Shown: piece by piece, positions 20,949-30,455 of the stretch | Position numbering within the stretch: the first letter of the stretch is position 1 | How the letters are laid out: every line of letters starts with the position of its first letter | Assembly (NCBI RefSeq): GCF_019665785.1 | Contig: NZ_CP081149.1 | Coordinates: forward strand, 2,356,001 to 2,420,000 | DNA from: Deefgea piscis | Lineage (GTDB): Bacteria; Pseudomonadota; Gammaproteobacteria; Burkholderiales; Chitinibacteraceae | Direction: 5' to 3' | DNA length: 64,000 nucleotides | Notes under the pieces: model-generated | What the model was told of the DNA's origin: nothing | The model's database searches: none | Seen by the model: only the letters and a program-made list of their open reading frames with translations | Made by a program: the position numbers and the translations under genes

Positions 20949-21755
20949 TTACAGCTGGGTCAGCTCAATTTTGCCTAAGCTGCGCCCCAAAAATCGCTCG
21001 CCAATAGTTTGAAACTTCACCGGCAAATCGGTAACCACAAAACGATAATCTGGAATTTGATGCGCTGGATTAGCCAAGCCACGCGACTGCAAAATCTCAG
21101 CAGTTTGCGCTGCGATCGACAGCGCCGAATCGACCAACTGCATTCGATCGCCACAAATATCCATTAACAGCGGCTTAATTAACGGGTAATGCGTACAGCC
21201 CAGCACCAGCGTATCAATCGACTCAACAAACACTGGCTTGAGATATTCTTGCGCGGTTAAGCGTGTCACCGCGTGATCGAGCCAGCCCTCTTCCACCAAC
21301 GGTACAAACAAAGGGCAGGCTTGTGAATACACTCGGCAATCAGGGTTGAGCTGGTGAATGGCCCGCGCATAGGCATTGGAATTAATCGTCGTTGGTGTAC
21401 CAATCACGCCAATACCACCAGTTTTGGTGTGCGCCACCGCGTTTTTTGCACCCGCTTCAATCACGTCTAGCACTGGCACATTGGCCGACGCGCGCACCTT
21501 ATCGGCCGCCACGGCCGCCATGGTATTGCACGCAATAATCAGCATTTTGACTTCTTGCTGTTGCAAGAACTGCGCAATTTGCTGCGTATAGTGCTCAATG
21601 GTCGCTACTGACTTCACGCCATACGGCACCCGCGCCGTATCGCCAAAATAAATGATATTTTCAAAAGGCAAACGGTCCATCAAGGCCCGCACTACAGTGA
21701 GTCCACCCACTCCAGAATCAAAAACGCCAATTGGGTGCGACGGTAATGAAGTCAT
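20949..21755 (-). CDS. murI: Glutamate racemase
   Basis: Makes D-glutamate for peptidoglycan. Begins with IGVFDSGVGGLTVVRAL (substrate Asp-Ser near residue 13) and has both catalytic cysteines, in IIACNTMAAV (about residue 76) and VLGCTHYPLI (about 187). YFGDTARVPYG is the conserved family loop. 268 residues is standard. It is a single gene ending at the long hairpin at 20880-20931. Confidence 0.96.
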   Translation of the reverse strand: MTSLPSHPIGVFDSGVGGLTVVRALMDRLPFENIIYFGDTARVPYGVKSVATIEHYTQQIAQFLQQQEVKMLIIACNTMAAVAADKVRASANVPVLDVIEAGAKNAVAHTKTGGIGVIGTPTTINSNAYARAIHQLNPDCRVYSQACPLFVPLVEEGWLDHAVTRLTAQEYLKPVFVESIDTLVLGCTHYPLIKPLLMDICGDRMQLVDSALSIAAQTAEILQSRGLANPAHQIPDYRFVVTDLPVKFQTIGERFLGRSLGKIELTQL

Positions 21756-21863
21756 ATTCGGCCTAGCAACAAAACACTCAAAGGCGGGATTCTACTCTGA
21801 AGCCCAAGAGAAAACACCGTAAACACACAAAAAGTCAGCCCACTCAACATATCAATCAACATA

Positions 21864-23513
21864 TCAATCAGCAGATAAAACATCCGCTCTAGCAATCGCA
21901 CTGGCCAAATCAGCACAGTAATACGTCGCACCCAAAGTGGCCATCACCCCAGCACGCTCTAACTTGGCCAAAACGCGCACATTGGCTTCGCACAGCAAGA
22001 CCACCACGCCACGGCGCTGCAACTGCGCAATGGCCTCGTCCAAGACCTGCAAGCCGGTAATATCAATAAACGGCACGCGCAATAAGCGAATCACCAGCAC
22101 TTTGGGGTCGGTATGCGTTGCGGCCAGCGCACGCTCGAAATTTTCTACCGCACCAAAGAAAAACGGCCCCTCAATCGAATACACCAACACCCCAGCGGGT
22201 AATTGAATTAAACCTTGCTGGATTAATTCAACGCCGATTTGCTGCTCATTTTGCGTTACCACCTCAACCGACATCGACATCCGGCGTAAAAAATGCAACG
22301 TAGCTAAAATCACGCCGATATTCACCGCCACTACCAAGTCGGCAAACACCGTTAACACAAAGGTAATCAATAAAATCGCCACATCGGCACGCGGGGCATG
22401 CGTCAACATATAGCGAAAATGCTTCACTTCGCTCATATTCCACGCCACCACAAACAAAATCGCCGCCAAAGCGGCCAAGGGAATCGATGCGGCGAGCGGC
22501 GCTAAAAACAAAATAATCACCAACAAGGTGATGCCATGCACAATGCCTGCTAAGGGGCTATTGCCGCCATTGCGAATGTTAGTTGCCGTACGCGCAATCG
22601 CACCAGTGGCGGCAAAACCACCCAACAGCGGCGTGACTAAATTAGCCAGACCTTGGCCGACCAACTCTTGATTTGAATCATGCCGCGTGCCCGTCATGCC
22701 ATCAGCGACCACCGCAGACAGCAAAGATTCAATCGCCCCCAACATCGCAATGGTAAACGCCGGGCCAATCAAATTGATCAATTGACCAGTACTCACTTGC
22801 GGCAGCGAAAACTCAGGCAAACCTTGCGGAATACCGCCAAACGCCGAGCCGATGGTCGCCACACCCGCAAAATGAAATTGCGACTGCAAGCCCGTCGCCA
22901 GCACCATCGCCAGCAATGGGCCGGGGATTTTTTGTGTCCAACGCCATTTAGGCGCAGCAATTAATACCAATAAACTCAGCGCCGCCAAACCGGTGGTCGC
23001 CCAATGCAAATGCGGCAAAGCCTGCACAGTGAGCCAGAATTTTTGATGAAAATGCTCGCCTTGCACCGCAGGTAGGCCAAAAAATGCGCCCCACTGCCCG
23101 ACCCAAATAATCACCCCGATCCCAGCGGTAAAGCCCACAATCACCGGTGCAGGAATAAATTTAATCACGCCACCGAGCTTGGCCAAACCCATTAATAGCA
23201 AAATAACGCCGGCCATCATGGTGGCCACTTGCAAGCCCGCCACACCGTATTGCGCGGTAATGCCGGACAAAATAACAATAAACGCACCCGTTGGCCCAGC
23301 GATTTGCACGCGGCTGCCGCCGCAAATGGCCACAATAATACCGGCAACAATCGCGGTATAAATCCCTTGTTCGGGCTTGACGCCAGACGCTATGGCAAAC
23401 GCCATCCCCAGCGGCAAAGCCACCACCCCGACAATCGCCCCAGCAACGATATTGCTCAACCAATTTTTGGGTGCCAGCAACCCCGCTTTTTGCGCGGCAA
23501 TCAAAGCAATCAC
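21864..23513 (-). CDS. SulP family anion transporter with STAS domain
   Basis: Inner-membrane transporter of the SLC26/SulP family; members carry sulfate, bicarbonate or dicarboxylates and the substrate is not evident here. About residues 1-400 are membrane domain, with the family signatures VALPLGMAFAIASGVKPEQG and ICGGSRVQIAGPTGAF. A C-terminal STAS domain at about 430-540 carries FIDITGLQVLDEAIAQLQRR. Start is GTG at 23513 with AGG nine bases upstream. 549 residues, normal for bacterial members. No carbonic anhydrase gene is adjacent. Confidence 0.92.
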   Translation of the reverse strand: MIALIAAQKAGLLAPKNWLSNIVAGAIVGVVALPLGMAFAIASGVKPEQGIYTAIVAGIIVAICGGSRVQIAGPTGAFIVILSGITAQYGVAGLQVATMMAGVILLLMGLAKLGGVIKFIPAPVIVGFTAGIGVIIWVGQWGAFFGLPAVQGEHFHQKFWLTVQALPHLHWATTGLAALSLLVLIAAPKWRWTQKIPGPLLAMVLATGLQSQFHFAGVATIGSAFGGIPQGLPEFSLPQVSTGQLINLIGPAFTIAMLGAIESLLSAVVADGMTGTRHDSNQELVGQGLANLVTPLLGGFAATGAIARTATNIRNGGNSPLAGIVHGITLLVIILFLAPLAASIPLAALAAILFVVAWNMSEVKHFRYMLTHAPRADVAILLITFVLTVFADLVVAVNIGVILATLHFLRRMSMSVEVVTQNEQQIGVELIQQGLIQLPAGVLVYSIEGPFFFGAVENFERALAATHTDPKVLVIRLLRVPFIDITGLQVLDEAIAQLQRRGVVVLLCEANVRVLAKLERAGVMATLGATYYCADLASAIARADVLSAD

Positions 23514-23642
23514 GATGTATGGCCTATGAAGATCAATCGATTTCTTATTGTAGCCTTACATCGGTAATATTTTCATGCGCTAGATCACTACTTACTTTAT
23601 TTGTTGAACATGCGATGATGACGGGCTAATTCATTTTCAATA

Positions 23643-24467
23643 GTGCCAGCCAGAGTGACTAAGCAGCCCAGCCCATCTTTTGCCGATTTATTTGCCGAAA
23701 CCTTAAGCGGAAAACCGTTTGTGTATGAAGAAGGTGATGAAGTCTCATTGATGTTTGACCTCACCACCGTGCAAAGCCGAATGAAACGCCAAACCCCGCA
23801 AGACCTTATACTGGGGTATACACGTTCAATGATTGCATTTAGTCTTCTGCAAACCCATACCCAGCATATAGGCATGATTGGTCTCGGCGGCGGCTCACTC
23901 GCCAAATACTGCCATCATTACCTGCCGCATTGCACGATTAAAGTCGCTGAAATCGACGCCGATGTCATCGCCTTGCGCGAGCGTTTTGCTATTCCCAACG
24001 ACAGTGCTCGCCTCAAGATTGAATGCGTTGACGGCGCGGCGTGGTTAAAACGCCAATCGGCGTTTGATGCGCTGTTGGTTGACGCTTATAGCCAAAGCGG
24101 CATGCCAGAAAGCCTGGCTACCGCGCAATTTTTTGACGATTGCCGCACAGCTTTGGCCGATCAAGGGGTTTTGGTGGTGAATCTATGGGGCAGCGACGCG
24201 CGCTTTGATAGCTACTATCAACGGATTCGCACGGTGTTTGACGGTGCGGCCATTGCCATTGGTGCCGATGGTTGTGCCAACCGAATTGTTTTAGCCATGA
24301 ACGGCGGCAAGTTCCCACCTAATTCACGCGCCATCATGCAGCGCGCGCAAGCGCTGGCCAACGCGCACAGTGTTGATCTACCGGCCTTAGCGCGCCGAAT
24401 CGAGCGTGCGCTACGCCACCCCGACGGTCTGGAACCCGCCAATCGCCATATCGAGCCGGCCGGTTAA
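23643..24467 (+). CDS. Spermidine synthase-like methyltransferase-fold protein
   Basis: Class I Rossmann-fold protein resembling the SpeE family: IGMIGLGGGSLAKYCHHYLP (nucleotide loop) near residue 76, VAEIDADVIALRERF (acidic residue after beta-2), VDGAAWLK and LLVDAYSQSGMPESLATAQF. These stand where SpeE has its DAxD-type acid and gate loop, but the fit to genuine polyamine-binding residues is partial, so the substrate is uncertain. The first available start is GTG at 23643; it has no clear Shine-Dalgarno, and a GTG three codons later is as good. Divergent from the SulP gene. Confidence 0.75.
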   Translation: MPARVTKQPSPSFADLFAETLSGKPFVYEEGDEVSLMFDLTTVQSRMKRQTPQDLILGYTRSMIAFSLLQTHTQHIGMIGLGGGSLAKYCHHYLPHCTIKVAEIDADVIALRERFAIPNDSARLKIECVDGAAWLKRQSAFDALLVDAYSQSGMPESLATAQFFDDCRTALADQGVLVVNLWGSDARFDSYYQRIRTVFDGAAIAIGADGCANRIVLAMNGGKFPPNSRAIMQRAQALANAHSVDLPALARRIERALRHPDGLEPANRHIEPAG

Positions 24468-24864
24468 ACCAAAAAATATCGCCGCGGCGGTGTGCGGTTC
24501 ACTTCAGCGTACCGCATCGAAAAGCCAACGCAGAGACGCAGAGGCACAGAGTAAACCAGTGCAAAACATCAGCAAATCGCAATTTAAATTGTCCTATTAA
24601 CGAGCGATTTGAGCTCTGATTGGCTTTTCTCCGCGTCTCTGCGCCAAAGTTTTTTAAGCCCATGCCATCACCGCTATTGCCGAACTCTTTGCCAACTCAC
24701 ACCCTGCTTAATCGCACTAACGAATGCCGTGCATCATTTAAATCGTCCTATTAACGAGCAACTTGAGCTCTGATAGCTTTTCTCAGCGTCTCTGCGCCTC
24801 TGCGTCAAAGTTTTTTAGCGCATACTCACTCAATGACTGGGCTTTTTATCGACTCACGCGGCAA
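24468..24864. repeat. Two direct copies of an intergenic repeat with a duplicated 22-bp flank
   Basis: Copy A (about 24572-24655) and copy B (about 24737-24820) share TCCTATTAACGAGC, TTGAGCTCTGAT and GCTTTTCTC, then GCGTCTCTGCGCC and CAAAGTTTTTTA. In addition TAACGAATGCCGTGCATC plus ATTT occurs twice, at 24718-24739 and 24866-24887. The second is the 3' end of the peptide transporter gene including its stop codon. No gene is seen in the region. Confidence 0.75.
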
Positions 24865-26241
24865 TTAACGAATGCCGTGCATCATTTTTTGCAATGGCTT
24901 GCTGGCCAATAGCAATAAACCGCCCGCCAAGAACGACATAGCGACAAATAGCATAAAGAAGTCATGCAAATTAGTCACTTGCCAGCCCAAGAAAGACGGA
25001 AAAGGTTTGCCTGATTCGGGATAAAACCCAGCCAAAATACCGGCAAACCAATTGGCGGCGGCATTGGCTAAAAACCATACCGCCATCAATAAAGACGCAA
25101 ATCGTGCAGGCGCGAGTTTATTCACCAAAGACAGGCCAATCGGCGACAAACACAATTCACCCATGGTATGCAGCCAATACATCGACACCAACCACAAGAT
25201 CGATACCTTCATGCCCGCATCAATACCATCAACACCAAAGGCAATCACTACATAGCCCAAGCCCAATAAAATCAAGCCCCACGCCATTTTGGTCGGCGAC
25301 GACGGCTCTTTGCCTTTGGCCGAGAGTGTCATCCACAAGCGCGCCATAATCGGCGCAAAGATCAACACAAACACCGGATTTAACGATTGAAACCACGATG
25401 CGGGCACTTCAAAGCCATAAATCATCCGGTCAGTCGATTCACGGGCAAAAAAGGTGAGCGATACGCCTGCTTGCTCAAATGCCGACCAGAAAAACACCAC
25501 AAAAAAGGCCAACACACCGATGACGATCATTCTTTGAATATCAATCGTGGTTAACGAGGTATCAACCTTGCTTTTCTCAAGTGCTGACAGTTGCTTAGGC
25601 GGTAAACCCAAGATTTGCCCTTCGGGCGACAATAAATATTTATTTTTAAATGCTTGGAAAATCACCAACGACAGCAGCATCCCAACACCAGCTGCTAAAA
25701 AGCCCCAGCGAAAATCAGCCGGATTACCCGTATCACCCAAAGTGCCACAAATTAATGGCGCACAAAATGAGCCTAAGTTAATCCCCATATAAAAAATGGT
25801 GTACGCCGCGTCTTTGCGCGCATCGTTGGGCGCATACAGCTGCCCGACCATGGTTGAAATATTGGGTTTAAAAAAGCCATTACCCAAACAAATCAAACCC
25901 AAACCAGAATAAAAGAACGGCAGCGCTAAGGTTAAATTGGTGTAAAACGTGCTGGCAAAAAACAAGGAGAACTGCCCTGCGGCCATCAATAAGCCGCCGA
26001 CTAAGATGGATCGCTGATTACCCCAGTAACGATCGGCAATATAACCCCCAATCAACGGAGTTAAAAACACCAAACCGGTGTATTGCCCGTACAAAGCAGA
26101 AGTGAAATGTTTATCAAACGACAGTGCGGAAATCATGAATAAAGCCAATAAAGCACGATTGCCATAATACGAAAACCGTTCCCACATTTCGGTGGCGAAA
26201 AGCAGATACAGTCCTTTAGGATGAGCTTGTGTTACAGACAT
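24865..26241 (-). CDS. Proton-dependent oligopeptide transporter (POT/PTR2 family)
   Basis: Inner-membrane proton symporter for di- or tripeptides. The proton-coupling motif ExxERFxYYG is present as EMWERFSYYGNRALLALFM at residues 18-36. GLGLICLGNGFFKPNISTMV and IFYMGINLGSFCAPLICGTLG match PTR2 signatures. About 13-14 membrane segments in 458 residues. It is similar to DtpT and YhiP-type proteins; exact substrate range is not readable. It stands alone, with repeats immediately downstream whose flank duplicates its final codons. Confidence 0.92.
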   Translation of the reverse strand: MSVTQAHPKGLYLLFATEMWERFSYYGNRALLALFMISALSFDKHFTSALYGQYTGLVFLTPLIGGYIADRYWGNQRSILVGGLLMAAGQFSLFFASTFYTNLTLALPFFYSGLGLICLGNGFFKPNISTMVGQLYAPNDARKDAAYTIFYMGINLGSFCAPLICGTLGDTGNPADFRWGFLAAGVGMLLSLVIFQAFKNKYLLSPEGQILGLPPKQLSALEKSKVDTSLTTIDIQRMIVIGVLAFFVVFFWSAFEQAGVSLTFFARESTDRMIYGFEVPASWFQSLNPVFVLIFAPIMARLWMTLSAKGKEPSSPTKMAWGLILLGLGYVVIAFGVDGIDAGMKVSILWLVSMYWLHTMGELCLSPIGLSLVNKLAPARFASLLMAVWFLANAAANWFAGILAGFYPESGKPFPSFLGWQVTNLHDFFMLFVAMSFLAGGLLLLASKPLQKMMHGIR

Positions 26242-26284
26242 AGAAGCACGCTATCAATGATTGATTTGCGTTTACCTTAACGCA

Positions 26285-27010
26285 TCAGTCGCCCTTTTGA
26301 CCAGACTCAGCACACAGACGGACGCCTGAATTCAATAAAACCTGACGAATCGCAAGCGTTTGCGCCAATGCAAGGTAATTATCACCCAACACCGACAAAG
26401 ATTGAACCTGCCCTGCCAGCGCCAAAGCTTGCTGTTGTGACTCAGTCCAGTCTGGCGCTTGCGAGGTATCGAGTCCCACACCTGATGCCTCATGCCCTGC
26501 ATCGCAATGCCCTAGCGACCCTTCCGAAATTGTCGTCAAACCACGCGCTGCGGCGGCGTGTAATAAATCACTCCCCAGCGGCGCCATCACCGATAAATCA
26601 GGATCAATTTCAAAAATTAATTGCGCGATTTGATCGGCCAATACTGGGGTTTTAGCGGCGTCGCGATATAAAGCGCCATGCAATTTAACGTAAGTCACCG
26701 CGACCCCGACCTCAATACATACCGCTTTCATGGCCCATAATTGGGCGGTGATACTAAACACCAATTGCGATGGATTCATCGATAGCGATCGCTGCCCTAA
26801 ATGCAAGCGATCGGGGTAGCTCGGCGCGGCGCCAATACAAACCCCGTACTCTTGCGCCAAACGCACTGCCGCCCGTATTGAATCCACACTCCCGGCGTGT
26901 CCGCCGCAAGCAATATTGGCCATAGACACCAGTGGCATCCATTGCGAATCCAAATCCTGATCGCGACCAAAATCAGCGTTTAACCCAAGAAACACGCCCT
27001 GCTCAATCAC
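26285..27010 (-). CDS. pxpA: LamB/YcsF family protein (5-oxoprolinase subunit A-like)
   Basis: Homologous to PxpA, which with PxpB and PxpC hydrolyses 5-oxoproline using ATP. Conserved motifs: FLGLNADFGRD (family LNxDxGE), ANIACGGHAGS, SYPDRLHLGQRSLSMNP and VKLHGALYRDA. The family Glu after LNxDxG is replaced here (FGRD), so activity may differ. Start is GTG at 27010 with AAGGA eight bases upstream. 241 residues, close to the usual 245-255. No pxpB, pxpC or transporter gene follows, unlike the common operon, so it is an orphan. Divergent from the HD-GYP gene. Confidence 0.85.
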   Translation of the reverse strand: MIEQGVFLGLNADFGRDQDLDSQWMPLVSMANIACGGHAGSVDSIRAAVRLAQEYGVCIGAAPSYPDRLHLGQRSLSMNPSQLVFSITAQLWAMKAVCIEVGVAVTYVKLHGALYRDAAKTPVLADQIAQLIFEIDPDLSVMAPLGSDLLHAAAARGLTTISEGSLGHCDAGHEASGVGLDTSQAPDWTESQQQALALAGQVQSLSVLGDNYLALAQTLAIRQVLLNSGVRLCAESGQKGD

Positions 27011-27246
27011 AACAATTTCCTTTGCGGCTAAGCCGCGCTTTAACGCTTTGTTGCCAGTGGCAGATCAAAAAAACAAAGCAAACCAGCTCAGCCGGTGCTC
27101 AGCGATACAGGGAGACAACAACACAGCAACCATTACTGACGATAAATTTACAAAAAACAATTTAATAATTATTAAAAATTTCAAAATTCTGAATATAGTT
27201 GCTAGAGAAGGCAGATTTTATCAGCAAATTAGCCATAATTAAGTTC

Positions 27247-27747
27247 ATGCTTGAAACCGATGCGTATGCCATGACCAATGAGTCCAATTATTTTGTTCAC
27301 CCTGATCAGCTACAGGTGGGCGTCTATATCCAACTCGATTTGCACTGGATGGCGCATCCATTTAGCTTTGGCAGTTTTAAAATCAAATCGATTGATCAAA
27401 TCGAGACGTTAAAAAAGCTCGGCTTAACTAAAATTCGCTACATTCCCAATAAAAGTGATATTCAACCCTTGGCGCCAACCTCGCCAGCCATTACACCGAC
27501 TGCCGAGCCCACACCCACCGCCAGCCACAGCGAAGTCAGCGACCCGACCGTACTGGCGCTATTGGCAGCAAAACGCCAACGCCAATCCCAACACGAACAC
27601 CGACAGGCGCAACTAGATGCCTGCGAAAAAGCATTCGGCAAAGCGGCAAAGACCGTCAGAAGTATTAATAGTCAAATCCATATTGATGCCAAAAAACCGT
27701 TGCCGCCGCCGATCAACTCGTCAATCAAATGCTCGATTCACTGCTGA
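27247..27747 (+). CDS. HD-GYP protein, N-terminal half (DUF3391), ends at a probable frameshift
   Basis: Encodes MLETDAYAMTNESNYFVHPD then QLQVGVYIQLDLHWMAHPF, the DUF3391 domain that precedes HD-GYP phosphodiesterases. Reading runs normally to DAKK near 27692 and then passes into unlikely sequence (PLPPPINSSIKCSIHC). Shifting by one base within the AAAAAA run at 27690-27696 gives KKTVAAADQLVNQM joined to the next reading frame, so the two belong to one gene of about 437 codons. Cause may be a true one-base deletion, phase variation at the A run, or sequencing error. The listed start is the first ATG; a TTG 16 codons earlier is open. Confidence 0.7.
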   Translation: MLETDAYAMTNESNYFVHPDQLQVGVYIQLDLHWMAHPFSFGSFKIKSIDQIETLKKLGLTKIRYIPNKSDIQPLAPTSPAITPTAEPTPTASHSEVSDPTVLALLAAKRQRQSQHEHRQAQLDACEKAFGKAAKTVRSINSQIHIDAKKPLPPPINSSIKCSIHC

Positions 27748-28559
27748 TAGATGATGATATTGCGATTCACCTAATGAATGGCAATACACAGGGCGATGAA
27801 ACTTATTTTCATACTTTAAATGTGGCCGTTTTAGCCCTGATGCTGGGCCGAGCCATGCAGTTATCACGTGATGATATCCGCACTTTGGGATTGGCGGCCT
27901 TATTTCATGACATCGGAAAAAGCGAAATCCCTGATCGTATCTTACTGAAAACCGAAGCCCTAAACCGTGCCGAGCAAGCCTTGATGGAGCAACACTCAAA
28001 ATGGGGGGCGGAGATGGCGCATCGAGCTGGTTTAAGCGCCGGCGTATTAAAACTGATTGTCCAACATCATGAATACTGTGATGGCTCGGGCTATCCACAG
28101 CGCCTGCAAATAGCACAAATTGACCCACTGGCGCGCATTCTGGCCTTGGTCAATGCCTATGACAATCACTGCAATCGCAATAATCCCGCGCTGTCTTTAA
28201 CGCCGCATGAAGGACTGGCCTTGATGTTTACGCAGCACAAAGCCAAATTTGACCCCGGCCCACTCAATCACTTTATTAAGTGCCTTGGTGTCTATCCACC
28301 GGGCACTTTAGTTATTTTATCTAATGAGTGTTATGGCTTAGTCGTCTCAGTCAATGCTTCGCGCCCTTTGCGGCCGCAGGTTTTAGTCTGTGGCAACGAG
28401 TCGGGCAACGAAAACGCCATTATTTTAGATTTGGAGCAAGAAAACGGCATCAACATCAGTAAATCCATCAAGGCCAATCAACTGAGCGCTGATGCGGCTC
28501 GCGCCTTAAGTCCAAGTAAACGCATGAACTATTTTTTTAGTGCCAGCGAATCAGTATGA
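27729..28559 (+). CDS. HD-GYP phosphodiesterase, C-terminal half
   Basis: Predicted cyclic-di-GMP phosphodiesterase domain. ALFHDIGKSEIPDRILLK holds the HD pair (His60, Asp61) and QHHEYCDGSGYPQRL the GYP motif (residues 121-123). The C-terminus ends with a PilZ-unrelated beta-rich tail found in this family. As written it starts at an internal ATG inside the same domain, so it is better read as the continuation of the DUF3391 frame (27247-27747). Its stop overlaps the start of the kinase gene (ATGA at 28556-28559), which implies translational coupling and a joint signalling role. Confidence 0.8.
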   Translation: MLDSLLIDDDIAIHLMNGNTQGDETYFHTLNVAVLALMLGRAMQLSRDDIRTLGLAALFHDIGKSEIPDRILLKTEALNRAEQALMEQHSKWGAEMAHRAGLSAGVLKLIVQHHEYCDGSGYPQRLQIAQIDPLARILALVNAYDNHCNRNNPALSLTPHEGLALMFTQHKAKFDPGPLNHFIKCLGVYPPGTLVILSNECYGLVVSVNASRPLRPQVLVCGNESGNENAIILDLEQENGINISKSIKANQLSADAARALSPSKRMNYFFSASESV

Positions 28560-30430
28560 CCTTACTTGCACAAAATCTACTCGATGCCTGCACCACAGCG
28601 ATTTTAGCTGTCACGCCGAATGATTTACGCATTGTCTCAGCCAATCAAGCCAGCGCTTTGCTGCTAGGTTATGCCCAACACGATTTAATCGGTCGCTCGA
28701 TCCTAGAGATTGAAACCGGATTACAAGAACATTTTTTTTGGGCCGACGTTCAAAATGGCGGTAATGCCCACATCAGCCAACTGGAAACCGACTATCGCCA
28801 TGCACAAGGTTATTTTTTATCGGTATGCAAAAGCGTACGCAGTACCACTTGGGAAGATCAAACGCTGTGCGTGATTTCTTTTTATGACATCAGCCAAAGT
28901 AAACGGCTTGAACGAGAAAGCGCACTGACGGCCTCTTTATTATTTGCCACATTAGAATCCACCGCCGATGGCATTGTCGTCACCGATTTGGACGGACACA
29001 TACGCCATTGCAACGCGGCAATGATGCAAATCTGGCAATGGTCTGATACGCACCATTCTGAAGCTTTATTTGAATGGATTAAACCGCAACTCAAAAATGC
29101 CGAAGAATTTCAAAATTGGTTAGATCTACTCTATAGCGACCCCTATCTGGAGTCGCAATTTGCGGCTCACTTACACGATGGTCGATTTTATGACTTCAAT
29201 AGCCAAGCCCAGCGCTTAGGGGAGGCACCAGAAGGCCGAATTTTTAGTGTTCATGACAGCACCGCAATAAAAACCAGCGAAGCGGCACTACGTATTGCAC
29301 ACCAAAAAGCGCAGGCAGCCAGTCATGCTAAATCAGAGTTTTTATCACATATGAGCCATGAGCTGAGAACACCGCTCAACGCCATTTTGGGCTTTGCCCA
29401 ACTCATTTATATCGACACCGATAACCCACAACGCCTCTTGGGTAATTACATTATTAATGCTGGTCGACATTTACTCGACATGATTAATGAAGTACTCGAT
29501 TTAGCCAGTATCGAAGCCGGAAAACTCACCTTACGCCATGAAACCGTCGACCTCGCGCCCATCGTGCGCGATTGCTGTGAATTAATGCAAAATTTAGCCT
29601 CAGAAAAAAACATCCACCTTTTTATTGATCTCCCCCTCAGTGGCTGCTGGGTGGAAGGCGATGCGCGGCGAATTAAGCAGATTTTATTAAACTTCACTTC
29701 TAACGCCATCAAATACAATCGACCGGCGGGCTCGGTCACGCTCAGTATCAGCCAAACTCAATCGGCCAATTGGCGCTTAATGGTTTCTGATACCGGCTAT
29801 GGCATTAGCGAGAGTGATCAAGCTCAGCTCTTTATGGCTTTTTCTCGGGTCGGTGAGCAACAAGAAGAAATTGAAGGCACCGGCATTGGGCTTGCCTTTA
29901 CCCGTAAACTGGCTCAGCTCATGCAGGGCGCCGTCGGCGTCAAGAGCACGCTCAATGTGGGCAGTGAATTTTGGGTGGACTTTCCTGCCGTCACCCCAGT
30001 GGCCGCCCCGAGCAGCATCAACAGCGGCTCTACCGAGGCTAAGCAGCGGCAAATTTTATATATTGAAGACGATCAATTGTCACAAAAACTAATGAGCCGC
30101 ATATTCGAGCAACAGCGTGCTCATTATGTATTAGTGCTAGCGAGCACCGCCGCCGAAGGTTTATTGCTGGCGCAGCAGCAAATTCCCGATTTAATCTTAC
30201 TCGATCGCCACCTGCCCGATGCCACGGGCGCTAGTTTACTGGTGCAATTAAAAATGGATGAAACCACACGGCATATTCCGGTGATTGCTCTATCGGGCGA
30301 CGCTTTGGCCGAAGATATTCATCAAGCCATCCAGCTTGGATTTGACGCCTATTTGACCAAACCACTGGATATTGCCAAAGCACTGCCAATTATTGACAAT
30401 GCACTTGGCTATATTCATCAGGGTATATAG
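28556..30430 (+). CDS. Hybrid sensor histidine kinase with PAS domains and receiver
   Basis: Cytosolic two-component kinase of 624 residues without membrane segments. PAS 1 at about 8-115, PAS 2 at about 128-240 (ESTADGIVVTDLDGHIRHCN), HisKA with phospho-acceptor His268 (SHMSHELRTPLNAILGFAQ), HATPase (NFTSNAIKYN, VSDTGYGIS, GTGIGLAFTRK) and a C-terminal receiver from about 498 with Asp550 (LILLDRHLPD) and a later Lys in YLTKPL. Start overlaps the HD-GYP stop by ATGA. Output of the receiver is unknown; the neighbouring HD-GYP protein makes c-di-GMP control plausible. It converges with queG, 25 bases away. Confidence 0.93.
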   Translation: MTLLAQNLLDACTTAILAVTPNDLRIVSANQASALLLGYAQHDLIGRSILEIETGLQEHFFWADVQNGGNAHISQLETDYRHAQGYFLSVCKSVRSTTWEDQTLCVISFYDISQSKRLERESALTASLLFATLESTADGIVVTDLDGHIRHCNAAMMQIWQWSDTHHSEALFEWIKPQLKNAEEFQNWLDLLYSDPYLESQFAAHLHDGRFYDFNSQAQRLGEAPEGRIFSVHDSTAIKTSEAALRIAHQKAQAASHAKSEFLSHMSHELRTPLNAILGFAQLIYIDTDNPQRLLGNYIINAGRHLLDMINEVLDLASIEAGKLTLRHETVDLAPIVRDCCELMQNLASEKNIHLFIDLPLSGCWVEGDARRIKQILLNFTSNAIKYNRPAGSVTLSISQTQSANWRLMVSDTGYGISESDQAQLFMAFSRVGEQQEEIEGTGIGLAFTRKLAQLMQGAVGVKSTLNVGSEFWVDFPAVTPVAAPSSINSGSTEAKQRQILYIEDDQLSQKLMSRIFEQQRAHYVLVLASTAAEGLLLAQQQIPDLILLDRHLPDATGASLLVQLKMDETTRHIPVIALSGDALAEDIHQAIQLGFDAYLTKPLDIAKALPIIDNALGYIHQGI

Positions 30431-30455
30431 CTCTATCCAGCATATTGATTAAATT

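Noticed and set aside
27685..27750. Programmed -1 ribosomal frameshift in the HD-GYP gene
   Set aside because: The run is CC-AAAAAA-CC; a backward slip would leave CAA paired in the P site, and no stimulating hairpin is obvious. A homopolymer indel is simpler.
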